In this document: piece by piece, positions 1 through 9,195 of the stretch
Layout of the letters: every line of letters begins with the position of its first letter
How positions within the stretch are numbered: position 1 is the first letter of the stretch
NCBI RefSeq assembly: GCF_001971785.1
Contig: NZ_CP019389.1
Location: 1,375,001-1,439,000 of the forward strand
Direction: 5' to 3'
DNA from: Seonamhaeicola sp. S2-3
GTDB taxonomy: Bacteria; Bacteroidota; Bacteroidia; Flavobacteriales; Flavobacteriaceae
DNA length: 64,000 nucleotides
Made by a program: the position numbers and the translations under genes
The notes under the pieces: model-generated
Told to the model about the DNA's origin: nothing
The model's database searches: none
Seen by the model: the letters and a program-made list of their open reading frames with translations, nothing else

Positions 1-788
1 GATATCAAATTTACAATCAACATGAAGCTGAACTTGAGTTAGACAACATTAACCTTTTATATGTAGCATTAACCCGTGCCGTTGAACAACTTTATGTAAT
101 ATCAAAAAAAGATATTTCATCAAAAGGAGACGTTAACAAGAAAAGATATTCGGGTTTATTCATTAATTTTTTAGAGCATGTTAATTTATGGAACAACTCT
201 CAACTCAAATACTACTTTGGAAACCCAACAAAAACATCAGAAAATGTTGTTTTACAAGATAACATGCAAACCCAAAAAATGTTTATTTCTACAGCAAAAG
301 AAGAACATAATATTAAAGTGGTAACAAAATCAGGCTTTTTATGGAATACCAATCAACATAAAGCTATTGAAAAAGGAAATCTTGTTCATAATATAATGTC
401 ACAAATAAAAACCACAAATGATGTTGATTTTGTAATAAATGATTTTTTAAACACCTCTGTAATAAACCATGAACAGGCAAATGAATTAAGAGAAATTGTT
501 AAACAAATAGTAAATCATCCGCTCTTAGAAAAATATTTCACTTCAAATGATACCATATATAATGAAAGAGATATCATTACAAAGGAAGGCATGATACTTA
601 GACCCGATAGAATTAATATAAATTCTAAAAATGAAGTTACAATTATAGATTATAAAACCGGAAGTGAAAATAAAAAACACGTACAGCAACTACAAGACTA
701 CCAAGATGTATTAGAAAACATGCAGCTAATAGTTAAACATAAAGTTTTAGTTTATATAGATGATAGGGTAACAATTAAAAAATTATAA
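1..788 (+). CDS. RecB/AddA-like UvrD helicase-nuclease, C-terminal part (5' end outside window)
   Basis: The frame is open from base 3, so only the last 261 residues are seen. It starts just before a superfamily 1 helicase motif VI (LLYVALTRAVEQLYV, bases 57-101), the arginine-finger motif of UvrD/RecB enzymes. A C-terminal PD-(D/E)xK nuclease domain follows, with PDRI and then IIDYKTGS near bases 600-665. This order (helicase then nuclease) is that of AddA/RecB, which unwinds and resects double-strand DNA ends for recombination. An AddB-like protein lies two genes downstream, supporting a two-subunit AddAB-type complex. Which subfamily it belongs to cannot be settled without the N-terminal part. 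Confidence 0.88.
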   Translation, partial: YQIYNQHEAELELDNINLLYVALTRAVEQLYVISKKDISSKGDVNKKRYSGLFINFLEHVNLWNNSQLKYYFGNPTKTSENVVLQDNMQTQKMFISTAKEEHNIKVVTKSGFLWNTNQHKAIEKGNLVHNIMSQIKTTNDVDFVINDFLNTSVINHEQANELREIVKQIVNHPLLEKYFTSNDTIYNERDIITKEGMILRPDRININSKNEVTIIDYKTGSENKKHVQQLQDYQDVLENMQLIVKHKVLVYIDDRVTIKKL

Positions 789-861
789 AAAATTTAAAAT
801 TAATGTGACCTCTTTATTATAAGAGTGTCTATATTAGAAGAAAAGACAAAATATTTTATCT

Positions 862-909
862 AAAATCGTTCTGAACAATCGAATAACGGTGCTTTTGTAC
901 GATTTTTTT
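862..909 (+). terminator. Putative intrinsic terminator after the helicase gene
   Basis: Arms AAAATCGT (862-869) and ACGATTTT (899-906) pair perfectly around a long 29-nt loop and run into a T tract. The long loop makes it weaker than the other terminators in this window, but it sits where transcription from the helicase gene should stop before the ompA-type promoter. Confidence 0.45.
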
Positions 910-920
910 ATATATTTGTC

Positions 921-951
921 TTTGTTAATAACATTTAACAACTTACTTTTG
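921..951 (+). promoter_or_regulatory. Bacteroidota-type promoter for the OmpA-family gene
   Basis: TTTG at 921-924, 19 nt, then TACTTTTG at 944-951 matches the Bacteroidota housekeeping form TTTG-N19-TAnnTTTG. The start codon at 987 would lie about 30 nt downstream of the transcription start. Confidence 0.7.
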
Positions 952-986
952 TTTACAATTAACACTTAAAAATTAAACTTTTGAAT

Positions 987-2375
987 ATGAAAAATCTTAG
1001 CAGATTATTGTTAGCATTCGTACTTGTACTTGGTTACAATTATGCTGATGCACAAGACAAAAACAATCCATGGCAAATTACCATAGCGGTAAATGCAGTA
1101 GATGCCTTCCCTTCTGGAGATGGCGCATTATTTACAGGAACAGGAGAAGCCTCAGAGTCTATCTTTAGTAAATTTGTAGACACAGACAACTACAACATTT
1201 TACCTTCATTATCTTCAATTGCTGTTTCTAAATATTTAGGTGATGGGTTCTCTTTTGGAGTAACAGGATCATTAAACAAAATTGAAAGCTGGGGTGAGGT
1301 TGCAGGAACTCCTGATGCTTCATCAGTAGATGATTTATCTTACTATGGTATTGATGGTACCGTTAAGTACAACTTCTTAGAAGGTACTACTATAGACCCT
1401 TACGTAGGTGTAGGTGGTGGTTACACTTGGATTGATGAAATAGGTGCTGGTACTTTAAACGGAACTGTTGGTTTAAACGTTTGGTTTAACGATAATATTG
1501 GTTTTACTCTTCAAACTGCATACAAACACGCTTTTGAAGATTACTTAGATACTCACTTCCAACATACTGCTGGTATTTCTATTAGATTTGGTGGAACTGA
1601 TACTGACGGAGATGGTATTTACGACAAAGATGATGCTTGTCCAGACGTAGCTGGTTTAGAAGCTTTCAACGGTTGTCCAGATTCTGATGGTGACGGTATT
1701 GAAGATAGCAAAGACGATTGTCCTAATGAAGCTGGTTTAGCTGAATTAAACGGTTGTCCTGATACTGACGGTGACGGTGTTGCTGATAAAGATGATAAAT
1801 GTCCTACTGTAGCTGGTTTAAAAGCTTTAAACGGTTGTCCTGATGCTGACGGTGACGGTGTTGCTGATGGAGATGATAAATGTCCTAACACTGCTGGACC
1901 TTCTGCAAATAACGGATGCCCATGGCCAGATACTGATGGTGACGGTGTATTAGACAAAGATGATAAATGTCCTAAAGTTAAAGGAACTGTTGCAAACAAT
2001 GGTTGTCCTGAAGTAACTGAAGAAGTTCAAAAAACTTTAAATGAGTACGCTAAAACTATCTTATTTGATACTGGTAAATCTTCTATCAAAGCAGAATCTG
2101 AAAAAGTATTAGCTGATATCATTAAAATTATCAACGAATACCCAACAGCTAAATTTACTGTTGAAGGACACACTGATAGTGTTGGTAGTGAAAAATTAAA
2201 CCAAAGACTTTCTGAGTCTAGAGCTGCTTCTGTTAAAGATTACTTAACTTCTCATGGTGTTGATCAATTCAGATTATCATCTAAAGGTTACGGTGAATCT
2301 AAACCAATTGCATCTAACAAAACTAGAGCTGGTAGAGCTCAAAACAGAAGAGTTGAAATTAACTTAGTAAAATAA
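987..2375 (+). CDS. OmpA-family outer membrane protein with thrombospondin type-3 repeats
   Basis: The 462-residue protein opens with a signal peptide ending about ADAQ (residue 22). A beta-barrel-like region rich in G/Y/W follows to about residue 200, then five DxDGDG calcium-binding type-3 repeats (about 205-341), then an OmpA C-terminal peptidoglycan-binding domain ([28 protein letters not shown]). It should anchor the outer membrane to the cell wall. An upstream TTG at 981 adds only two residues; ATG 987 is the better signal-peptide start. It lies between the two halves of an AddAB-like nuclease but has its own promoter and terminator, so it is probably transcribed alone. Many T-ending codons suggest a strongly expressed gene. 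Confidence 0.93.
   Translation: MKNLSRLLLAFVLVLGYNYADAQDKNNPWQITIAVNAVDAFPSGDGALFTGTGEASESIFSKFVDTDNYNILPSLSSIAVSKYLGDGFSFGVTGSLNKIESWGEVAGTPDASSVDDLSYYGIDGTVKYNFLEGTTIDPYVGVGGGYTWIDEIGAGTLNGTVGLNVWFNDNIGFTLQTAYKHAFEDYLDTHFQHTAGISIRFGGTDTDGDGIYDKDDACPDVAGLEAFNGCPDSDGDGIEDSKDDCPNEAGLAELNGCPDTDGDGVADKDDKCPTVAGLKALNGCPDADGDGVADGDDKCPNTAGPSANNGCPWPDTDGDGVLDKDDKCPKVKGTVANNGCPEVTEEVQKTLNEYAKTILFDTGKSSIKAESEKVLADIIKIINEYPTAKFTVEGHTDSVGSEKLNQRLSESRAASVKDYLTSHGVDQFRLSSKGYGESKPIASNKTRAGRAQNRRVEINLVK
1599..2009 (+). repeat. Tandem thrombospondin type-3 repeats inside the OmpA-family gene
   Basis: Five near-identical units encode DTDGDGxxDxDDxCP plus a short AGLxxxNGCP linker. The DNA copies are similar enough (gacggtgacggtgttgctga and variants) to recombine, so unit number could vary between strains. 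The aspartates fit calcium binding. Confidence 0.85.
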
Positions 2376-2406
2376 TTTATTTAGTTAATTCTCTAAATAA
2401 CTTTTT

Positions 2407-2439
2407 AAAAAACGCTTCGGGATTCCCGAGGCGTTTTTT
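2407..2439 (+). terminator. Strong intrinsic terminator after the OmpA-family gene
   Basis: A 15-bp stem (2407-2421 with 2425-2439, one G-U pair) closes a 3-nt ATT loop and ends in six T. It reads AAAAAACGC(T)TCGGG against CCCGAGGCGTTTTTT, so it could act in both directions. The next start codon is only 12 nt further on. Confidence 0.9.
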
Positions 2440-2450
2440 ATTTTTATACA

Positions 2451-5216
2451 ATGACAACTTTTATTTTTGATGTATTAAAAGATTTACAAAAAAAAGGCGT
2501 AGATTTCTCTAGCCTTACTTTTATATTACCCAGTAAACGTGCAGGAATATTTTTAAAACATCAACTAGCTCTGGTAACAGATAAAGCTATTTTTTCTCCT
2601 GCCATTCTTAGTATAGAAGAGTTTGTTGAAAATCTCTCTGAACTAAAAAATATTACTAATACAGAACTTCTTTTTGAATTTTATGAAGTATACCTACAAC
2701 TTACAAATGAAAACGAAAAGGATTCTTTCGAGTCGTTTTCAAAATGGGGGCAAATTTTAATTCAAGATTTTAATGAAATAGACCGCTATCTTATACCTCA
2801 AGCAAATATTTTCAACTATTTAAGTGCCATAAAAGAGATAGAACAAAACCATTGGTCTTTAGAAGAAAACCAAACAGAATTCATTAAAAAATATTTATCA
2901 TTCTGGAAAAAACTAAACACGTATTACTCGCACTTTACAGAAAGACTATTAAAGAAAAAAAATGGTTATCAAGGCTTAATTTACAGAGAAGCTGTTGAAA
3001 ATATAGAATCTTACATTCAAGCTAATGAAAAACAACAACATGTTTTTTTAGGATTTAACGCCCTTAATACTGCCGAAGAAACAATTATACAAGAATTGCT
3101 TCAAAATGATATAGCACAAATTTACTGGGATATAGATAAAGTATTCTTTAACAACCCAAAACATGATGCGGCTTTATTTACAAAACAGCACAAATCTAAT
3201 TGGTTGTATTTTAAAAAACACCCTTTTAATTGGGTTACAAATAACTACTCTAAAAACAAAAATATTTCTATTTATGGCATACCAAAAAATATTGGGCAAG
3301 CTAAATATATTGGCAGCCTTTTAAATGAGTTAAAAAACAAGAATACCTCGTTACAAAATACCGCTGTGGTTTTAGGTGATGAAAACTTACTCATCCCTAC
3401 TCTTAATTCATTGCCTCAAAATATTCAGGCATTAAATATAACCATGGGGTTTCCGCTAAAATCAATTCCTTTAGCTTCTCTTTTTAAAGCATTATTTCAT
3501 TTACATAAAAAACCATCTAATTCATTTTATTATAAAGATGTTATTAATATTATTTCGCATCAGTTTATAAGACCACTATTTAATATAAACACTACCGATT
3601 ATGCTTCGAAAATTATAGAAACTATTGATGCTAATAACCTCATCTATGTTACTAGCCACAGATTAAAAGAAATTGCTGAAGAGGCTTTTAAAATTATTGA
3701 CTTGCTATTTGTTAATTGGGACAAATCTGTTACAGCAGCCTTAAACAACTGTTCGCTTATAATTCTTGCTATAAAAGACTATTTAGATAAAAACAAGGAC
3801 TCTAATTTACTTTCATTAGAATATTTATTTCGTTTTAATGAATTATTTAATGAATTAAAACGGCTAAATTCAGAATACAACCACATTAAAGACATTACAG
3901 CTCTATTTGAGGTTTACCAAGAACTTTTAGCTACAGAAACCTTAGATTTTCAAGGTGAGCCCTTACAAGGCTTACAAATTATGGGAATGTTAGAATCTAG
4001 AGTTTTAGATTTTGAAACCGTAATTATTTCTGGTGTTAATGAAGGCATTCTTCCTGCTGGAAAAAGTAACAACTCGTTCATTCCTTTTGATGTTAAAATT
4101 GAAAACAAACTACCTACCTATAAAGAAAAAGATGCAGTTTACACCTATCATTTTTATAGATTATTACAGCGTGCTAAAAATATTTACATTCTTTATAACA
4201 CAGAATCTGATGTACTTACAGGAGGAGAAAAAAGCAGGTTTATAACCCAATTAGAATTAGAAGATATTCATAAAATAAACCATCAAATTATAGCACCACA
4301 AGTACCTGTTATTAAACAGGAAGTAAACATTATTACAAAAACCAATGATGTTATTGAAAAACTAAAAGCAGTTGCTCAAAAAGGGTTTTCACCATCATCA
4401 CTCACAAACTATATTAGAAATCCAATCGATTTTTATTATCAGAAAATATTAAAAATACAAGCGTTTGATGAAGTAGAAGAAACCGTTGCAGCCAATACCT
4501 TAGGTACTGTGGTACACAACACACTTGAAGATTTTTATAAGCCATTTATAGGTACTTTTATTTCGGTTGAAATAGTTGAAAACCTTAAAAAAAACGTAGT
4601 TAAAACCGTTACTCATCATTTTAAAGACATCTATAAAGAAGGTGATATTAAAACGGGAAAAAACTTAATCATTTTTGAAATAGCAAAGCGCTACGTACAC
4701 AATTTTTTAGATTTAGAAATAAGAGAATTAAAAGCTGGAAACCAAATAAAAATAATTGCTATTGAAGCTGAAAACAAAGTTAGTATTGAAATTCCAGAGT
4801 TAGACTTCCGTATTAAAATAACAGGTAAAGTAGACCGTGTTGATGAATACAATGGCATAACTAGAATTATAGATTACAAAACCGGAAAAGTTGAGCAAGC
4901 CGATGTTGAAATAGTAAATTGGGAAGATATATCAACAGATTATAAAAAGTACAGTAAAAGTTTTCAAGTGCTAACTTATGCCCTTATGATGCAAAAATCT
5001 AAAGACATTAAATTACCCATTGAAGCTGGTATCATTTCTTTTAAAAATTTAAACAGTGGGTTTTTAAAATTCACTAAAAAAGATAAAGTAGGTCGTGGCG
5101 CAAAAAAAGATACCTTAATTACTCAAGAAATAATTGATAATTTTAATAATGAATTAAAACGTCTTATTATAGAAATTTGCAACCCCAACATACCATTTAC
5201 CGAAAAAGAAATATAA
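2451..5216 (+). CDS. AddB-like PD-(D/E)xK nuclease family protein
   Basis: This 921-residue protein has an AddB/RexB-like architecture. The N-terminus (FILPSKRAGIFLKHQL, residues 24-39) sits where helicase motif I would be but lacks a GKT loop, so the helicase part is likely inactive. The C-terminal nuclease shows GKVDRVDEY (about 791-799), IIDYKTGK (about 806-813) and SFQVLTYALMMQ (about 840), the D, D-x-K and Q/Y elements of RecB-family nucleases. I infer that it partners the AddA-like protein at the window start. Its ATG follows the preceding terminator almost directly and I see no clear TAnnTTTG box in between, so expression may depend on read-through. It overlaps the next gene by one base. 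Confidence 0.85.
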   Translation: MTTFIFDVLKDLQKKGVDFSSLTFILPSKRAGIFLKHQLALVTDKAIFSPAILSIEEFVENLSELKNITNTELLFEFYEVYLQLTNENEKDSFESFSKWGQILIQDFNEIDRYLIPQANIFNYLSAIKEIEQNHWSLEENQTEFIKKYLSFWKKLNTYYSHFTERLLKKKNGYQGLIYREAVENIESYIQANEKQQHVFLGFNALNTAEETIIQELLQNDIAQIYWDIDKVFFNNPKHDAALFTKQHKSNWLYFKKHPFNWVTNNYSKNKNISIYGIPKNIGQAKYIGSLLNELKNKNTSLQNTAVVLGDENLLIPTLNSLPQNIQALNITMGFPLKSIPLASLFKALFHLHKKPSNSFYYKDVINIISHQFIRPLFNINTTDYASKIIETIDANNLIYVTSHRLKEIAEEAFKIIDLLFVNWDKSVTAALNNCSLIILAIKDYLDKNKDSNLLSLEYLFRFNELFNELKRLNSEYNHIKDITALFEVYQELLATETLDFQGEPLQGLQIMGMLESRVLDFETVIISGVNEGILPAGKSNNSFIPFDVKIENKLPTYKEKDAVYTYHFYRLLQRAKNIYILYNTESDVLTGGEKSRFITQLELEDIHKINHQIIAPQVPVIKQEVNIITKTNDVIEKLKAVAQKGFSPSSLTNYIRNPIDFYYQKILKIQAFDEVEETVAANTLGTVVHNTLEDFYKPFIGTFISVEIVENLKKNVVKTVTHHFKDIYKEGDIKTGKNLIIFEIAKRYVHNFLDLEIRELKAGNQIKIIAIEAENKVSIEIPELDFRIKITGKVDRVDEYNGITRIIDYKTGKVEQADVEIVNWEDISTDYKKYSKSFQVLTYALMMQKSKDIKLPIEAGIISFKNLNSGFLKFTKKDKVGRGAKKDTLITQEIIDNFNNELKRLIIEICNPNIPFTEKEI

Positions 5217-6061
5217 TGCTAAAGAAAAAAGATTTTATAATTAACGGCAAGCATAATAAACCCATACTAATTGATGTAAGTTATTTAGCCAACACAACAA
5301 ATAACCCAATAATCATATTTTGCCATGGTTACAAAGGCTTTAAAGATTGGGGCGCTTGGAACATTATGGCAGAATATTTTGCTAATGCTGGATTTTGCTT
5401 TATTAAATTTAACTTTTCACATAATGGTGGCACCATTGAGCAACCTATTGATTTTCCAGATTTAGAGGCTTTTGGAAATAATAATTACACTAAAGAATTA
5501 GATGATTTACAATCTGTAATTAACTGGTGTTTTGAAAACGCCACTATAAAAAAAACAGGTAATTTAGATAGATTAGCATTAATAGGACATAGCCGTGGTG
5601 GTGGTATAGTTTCAATAAAAGCCAACGAAGACAATAGAGTAAAAGCTATTATTAGTTTAGCTGGGGTGTCTGATTTTTTAAGCAGAACCATAGCAAATGT
5701 TGATGTTGAAACTTGGGAAAAAACTGGTGTGAAATATGTTTTAAATGGACGCACTAAACAACAAATGCCTCACTATTATCAATTTTATTTAGATACTGTA
5801 AACAACAAAGACCGCTTAAACATAAAAAACGCTGTATCAAACCTAAAAATACCGCATTTAATTATTCATGGCGACAATGATACCAGTGTTTTTATTGATG
5901 AAGCAGAAAACCTTCATAAATGGAATCCAAAAAGCACTTTAGAAATTATAAAAGGTGCTAATCATGTATTTGAATCACGTCATCCTTGGGATACAAATAA
6001 ACTGCCAAAAGCACTAAAAGAAGTTGTTAATAAAACTATCTTTTTCTTAAATTCTAAATAG
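5216..6061 (+). CDS. Alpha/beta hydrolase (dienelactone hydrolase / acyl-peptidase-like)
   Basis: A single-domain alpha/beta hydrolase of 281 residues. The nucleophile elbow GHSRGGG puts the serine at 126, the acid is Asp220 or Asp222 (HGDNDTS), and the histidine is His250 (GANHVF). FCHGYKGFKDWG near the N-terminus is the oxyanion-hole turn. There is no signal peptide, so it is cytoplasmic. An in-frame ATG-like start at 5177 lies inside the upstream gene; I prefer the ATG at 5216 that overlaps the previous stop by one base (taATG), a usual sign of translational coupling. The substrate cannot be told from sequence. Confidence 0.85.
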   Translation: MLKKKDFIINGKHNKPILIDVSYLANTTNNPIIIFCHGYKGFKDWGAWNIMAEYFANAGFCFIKFNFSHNGGTIEQPIDFPDLEAFGNNNYTKELDDLQSVINWCFENATIKKTGNLDRLALIGHSRGGGIVSIKANEDNRVKAIISLAGVSDFLSRTIANVDVETWEKTGVKYVLNGRTKQQMPHYYQFYLDTVNNKDRLNIKNAVSNLKIPHLIIHGDNDTSVFIDEAENLHKWNPKSTLEIIKGANHVFESRHPWDTNKLPKALKEVVNKTIFFLNSK

Positions 6062-6113
6062 CAAATAATTAAAAAAAGCTAACCATAAATCAACCAATGA
6101 TAAAGGAATTTAT

Positions 6114-6135
6114 TATATTTGCGTGTGCGTACACG
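6114..6135 (+). promoter_or_regulatory. uxaC promoter -7 box with adjoining CG-centred operator
   Basis: TATATTTG (6114-6121) is a good TAnnTTTG box. Directly after it CGTGTGCGTACACG (6122-6135) is an inverted repeat (CGTGT...ACACG) centred on CG, the layout of LacI-family operators, and it would cover the transcription start. A second part-palindrome, GTATAC, follows at 6140. No clear -33 TTG is visible. The position suggests repression in the absence of uronate; the regulator is not in the window. Confidence 0.5.
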
Positions 6136-6238
6136 AAAAGTATACACAATCTATTTTAGCCTCGTAAAATCGCACTAAAATTCTGTATTATACTTTTTCA
6201 AATTATATAAACGCATGTACTAAACTAAAGTTAAATTT

Positions 6239-7651
6239 ATGAGTATAATTCAGTCTAAAAACATTATAACAGACAATTTTTTACTTCAATCTAAAGAAGC
6301 CGAAATTCTATATCATGATTATGCTAAATCAATGCCAATTATTGATTATCACAATCACCTTTCTCCAAAACAAATAGCAGAAAATAAGCCTATTAAAAAC
6401 ATAACCGAAGCCTGGTTAGGAGGAGATCATTATAAATGGCGTGGTATGCGTGCCAATGGTATTGAAGAAAAATATATTTCGGGCAATGCTTCATTAGAAG
6501 AAAAGTTTCAAAAATGGGCAGAAACAGTTCCTAATACACTTAGAAATCCGCTATTTCATTGGACACAGCTAGAACTAAAACGTTACTTCAATATTGATGA
6601 TATTTTACAGCCTAATAATGCTACTAACATTTACAACAAAGCCAATAGCATTTTAGCCGAAAAAACTCCTGCTCAATTATTAGAGCAAATGAATGTTGAA
6701 ATAGTTTGTACTACAGACGACCCTACAGATAATTTAGAATATCATAAAAAAATAGCTGAAGGCGACTTTAACGTAAAAGTATTCCCAACTTTTAGACCAG
6801 ACGCTTTATTTTTTATTGGTGAAAATAATTTTATTTCATACATAGAAAAATTAAGTGCTTGTGTTAATTTTGAAATAACAAATTACGAAACATTATTAAA
6901 GGCTATTGATGAGCGTATAGAATTTTTCCATAAAAATGGCTGTAGATTATCAGATTACGGTATTAGCGGCGCGTTTTCTTATGTAGCGTTTAACCCTCAG
7001 GAGGTTGCTTCTATTTTCGTTAAAGGCATAAATAGCGAACAACTTTCAACACTTGAAATTCAAAAATACAGATCTAGCCTGTTACTATATTTAGGAAAAA
7101 AATACCATGAAAAAAATTGGGTTCAACAATATCACTTAGGGGTAATAAGAGATAACAATACCAGATTAAACGAATTGGTAGGAGCAGATTCTGGTTGCGA
7201 TTCTATTGCAGATTATCCTATAATTGAGGGCTTATCAAAATTTTTAAACGCTCTAGACAGCACCAATCAACTAGCTAAAACCATTACGTATAATTTAAAT
7301 CCGGCACAAAATGAAACCTTTGCTACCATGATGGGCAACTTTAATACTGGGGGTATAGCAGGAAAAATGCAATGGGGCGCTGCATGGTGGTTTTTAGATC
7401 AGAAAGACGGAATAGAAAAACAAATAAACGTGCTATCAAACATGGGGCTTTTAAGTAAGTTTATTGGTATGTTAACAGACAGTCGCAGTTTTTTATCGGT
7501 TCCAAGGCATGAATATTTTAGACGTATTTTATGCAATATCATTGCAGAAGATTTAAACCAAGGATTAGTACCTAACGACCTTGAATTTCTAGGTAAAATG
7601 ATTCAAGATATATGTTATAATAACGCAAAAAACTATTTCAATTTTGCATAA
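6239..7651 (+). CDS. uxaC: Glucuronate isomerase
   Basis: UxaC interconverts D-glucuronate and D-fructuronate, or D-galacturonate and D-tagaturonate, the first cytoplasmic step of uronic acid breakdown. The 470-residue length is normal. The metal-site motif IIDYHNHLSP places His38 and His40 at the N-terminus, and blocks such as GDHYKWRGMRANG, TTDDPTDNLEYH and SRSFLSVPRHEYFRR are family-specific. The -7 box and operator lie about 105-125 bases upstream, leaving a long leader. A TRAP transporter follows at 73 bases with its own promoter, so uptake and first catabolic step are co-located. Uronates of plant or algal polysaccharides are the likely source. Confidence 0.95.
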   Translation: MSIIQSKNIITDNFLLQSKEAEILYHDYAKSMPIIDYHNHLSPKQIAENKPIKNITEAWLGGDHYKWRGMRANGIEEKYISGNASLEEKFQKWAETVPNTLRNPLFHWTQLELKRYFNIDDILQPNNATNIYNKANSILAEKTPAQLLEQMNVEIVCTTDDPTDNLEYHKKIAEGDFNVKVFPTFRPDALFFIGENNFISYIEKLSACVNFEITNYETLLKAIDERIEFFHKNGCRLSDYGISGAFSYVAFNPQEVASIFVKGINSEQLSTLEIQKYRSSLLLYLGKKYHEKNWVQQYHLGVIRDNNTRLNELVGADSGCDSIADYPIIEGLSKFLNALDSTNQLAKTITYNLNPAQNETFATMMGNFNTGGIAGKMQWGAAWWFLDQKDGIEKQINVLSNMGLLSKFIGMLTDSRSFLSVPRHEYFRRILCNIIAEDLNQGLVPNDLEFLGKMIQDICYNNAKNYFNFA

Positions 7652-7658
7652 AATAAAC

Positions 7659-7689
7659 AATACAATCGATTGTATTTTTATTATCTTTG
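7659..7689 (+). promoter_or_regulatory. TRAP operon promoter with perfect 18-bp palindromic operator
   Basis: AATACAATCGATTGTATT (7659-7676) is a perfect palindrome with a central CG, the hallmark of LacI-family sites. Six bases later TATCTTTG (7682-7689) is a -7 box. The palindrome occupies the spacer and -33 region, so a bound protein would compete with RNA polymerase. The start codon is 34 nt beyond the -7 box. Confidence 0.65.
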
Positions 7690-7723
7690 TAACAGTTTCA
7701 GACTAAACTAAAACCACAAAAAG

Positions 7724-8698
7724 ATGAAAATTAAACTTATTTTGTCTCTTATAATTTGCATGAGTCTACTCTCCTGCATAGAAAAGGAAGATACAAAAAC
7801 GCTTTATTTAGCACATACATTACCACAAACACACCCAGTTCATAAAGGTATTATTGAATTTCAAAAAGCATTAGAAAAAAAATCTGGTGGTGCTTTAAAA
7901 ATTAAAATATTTCCAGACGGCCAACTTGGTTCTGAAAGAGAAGTATTAGAACTTTTACAAATAGGTAGTGTTGCCATTACAAAAGTAAGTGCAGCAACAT
8001 TATCTAACTTTGTTCCAGAATACCATGTGTTGGGTATCCCCTATTTATTTAAAGACAAACAACACCAGTTTGATGTTTTAGAAGGACCAGTTGGAAAATC
8101 TATATTAGAAAAAGGAGAAAAATTTTGGCTTCGTGGTTTGTGTTATTACGATGCCGGAAGTAGAAGCTTTTACACCTCAAACAAAGCCATTAGAACGCCA
8201 GAAGATTTGCGTGGTCTCAAAATTAGAGTTATGAATAATCAAATGGCTATTAATATGGTTAATGCTTTAGGTGGAGCTGCAACACCAATGTCTTATGGTG
8301 AATTATACACCGCTATTCAACAAGGTGTTGTTGATGGGGCTGAAAATAACCCACCGTCATTTGTATCATCAAACCATTATGAGATTAGTAAATATTATAC
8401 TTTAGATGAACATTCTTCTGTACCAGATGTTCTTTTAATTGGAACAAAACAATGGGAAAAATTATCTAAACAAGAAAAAGAATGGGTACAAGAAGCTGCT
8501 GACGAGTCTGCGCAAGCACAAAAGAAATTCTGGAAAGAATCTGTTGATGAATGTATGAAAATTGTAAAAGATGCGGGTGTTGAAATTATTATTCCAGAAA
8601 AATCTTTGTTTGCCGAAAAATCTAAATCTGTTTTAGAAGAGTTTCAAAAAGAACACCCTGAGTTAGCTGAAATTGTTAAAGAAATTAAATCTAATTAA
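7724..8698 (+). CDS. TRAP transporter solute-binding lipoprotein (DctP family), probably for uronate
   Basis: A 324-residue periplasmic binding protein with a lipobox at LLSC (Cys18), so it is tethered as a lipoprotein rather than free as in most DctP proteins. Family blocks are visible: LAHTLPQTHPVHKG at the start, FPDGQLGSEREVLE, and LRGLKIRVMNN with the conserved Arg that salt-bridges the ligand carboxylate. QQGVVDGAENNP is the typical central block. Two permease genes follow at once, completing the system. Uronate specificity is inferred from the adjacent uxaC. Confidence 0.92.
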   Translation: MKIKLILSLIICMSLLSCIEKEDTKTLYLAHTLPQTHPVHKGIIEFQKALEKKSGGALKIKIFPDGQLGSEREVLELLQIGSVAITKVSAATLSNFVPEYHVLGIPYLFKDKQHQFDVLEGPVGKSILEKGEKFWLRGLCYYDAGSRSFYTSNKAIRTPEDLRGLKIRVMNNQMAINMVNALGGAATPMSYGELYTAIQQGVVDGAENNPPSFVSSNHYEISKYYTLDEHSSVPDVLLIGTKQWEKLSKQEKEWVQEAADESAQAQKKFWKESVDECMKIVKDAGVEIIIPEKSLFAEKSKSVLEEFQKEHPELAEIVKEIKSN

Positions 8699-8700
8699 GT

Positions 8701-9195
8701 ATGAAACCATCCAACTCTTTATTTAATAGTGTGGTTAGATTCATGGAAATTTTTCTAATCGTCATATTCGCATTACTTGTTTTTGATGTTTTATTTCAAG
8801 TATTTTCAAGATATGTTTTAAAAGCTTCTTTTTCATGGACTGAAGAGTTTGCTAGATTTTCATTAATATGGATGTCTGTTCTAGGTGCGGCTTATTTAAA
8901 TGCTAAAAGAGCCCATTTATCAATGGATTTTCTTTATAGAAAGTTCTCACAAGCAACCAAAAAGAAAGTTTCTATTGTAATAGAAGTTTTAATTTTCCTA
9001 TTTGCATTAATAGTTATGGTTATTGGCGGATTTAACCTTGTTTATACCACATTACATTTAGGGCAACTCTCTGGTACTTTACGCATTCCTTTAGGATATA
9101 TTTATGCTATTTTGCCATTTAGCGGATTACTAATTATGTGGTTTTCTGTCATCCATATTTCTCAAATTTCTAAAAACCAAATAACTGAGCTATGA
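8701..9195 (+). CDS. TRAP transporter small permease (DctQ family)
   Basis: A 164-residue inner-membrane protein with four predicted helices (about residues 12-34, 50-65, 88-108, 130-150). SFSWTEEFARFSLIWMSVLGAA is the typical DctQ core (shown here in part as TEEFARFSLIWMSVLGAA). It pairs with the large permease to couple solute entry to sodium. It starts 2 bases after the binding-protein gene and overlaps the large permease by 4 bases (ATGA), so the three are translated together. Confidence 0.92.
   Translation: MKPSNSLFNSVVRFMEIFLIVIFALLVFDVLFQVFSRYVLKASFSWTEEFARFSLIWMSVLGAAYLNAKRAHLSMDFLYRKFSQATKKKVSIVIEVLIFLFALIVMVIGGFNLVYTTLHLGQLSGTLRIPLGYIYAILPFSGLLIMWFSVIHISQISKNQITEL

Noticed and set aside
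1619-1999. 126-aa frame on the reverse strand within the OmpA gene
   Set aside because: It is antisense to the type-3 repeats and its Ser/Pro/Leu-rich repeat pattern is only the mirror of the DxDGDG codons.
1599-2009. Regular DNA repeats that might be taken for a CRISPR array
   Set aside because: The repeats are in-frame coding units without unique spacers of equal size.
4033-4245. 70-aa frame on the + strand inside the AddB-like gene
   Set aside because: Out-of-frame shadow of a long, well-supported gene.
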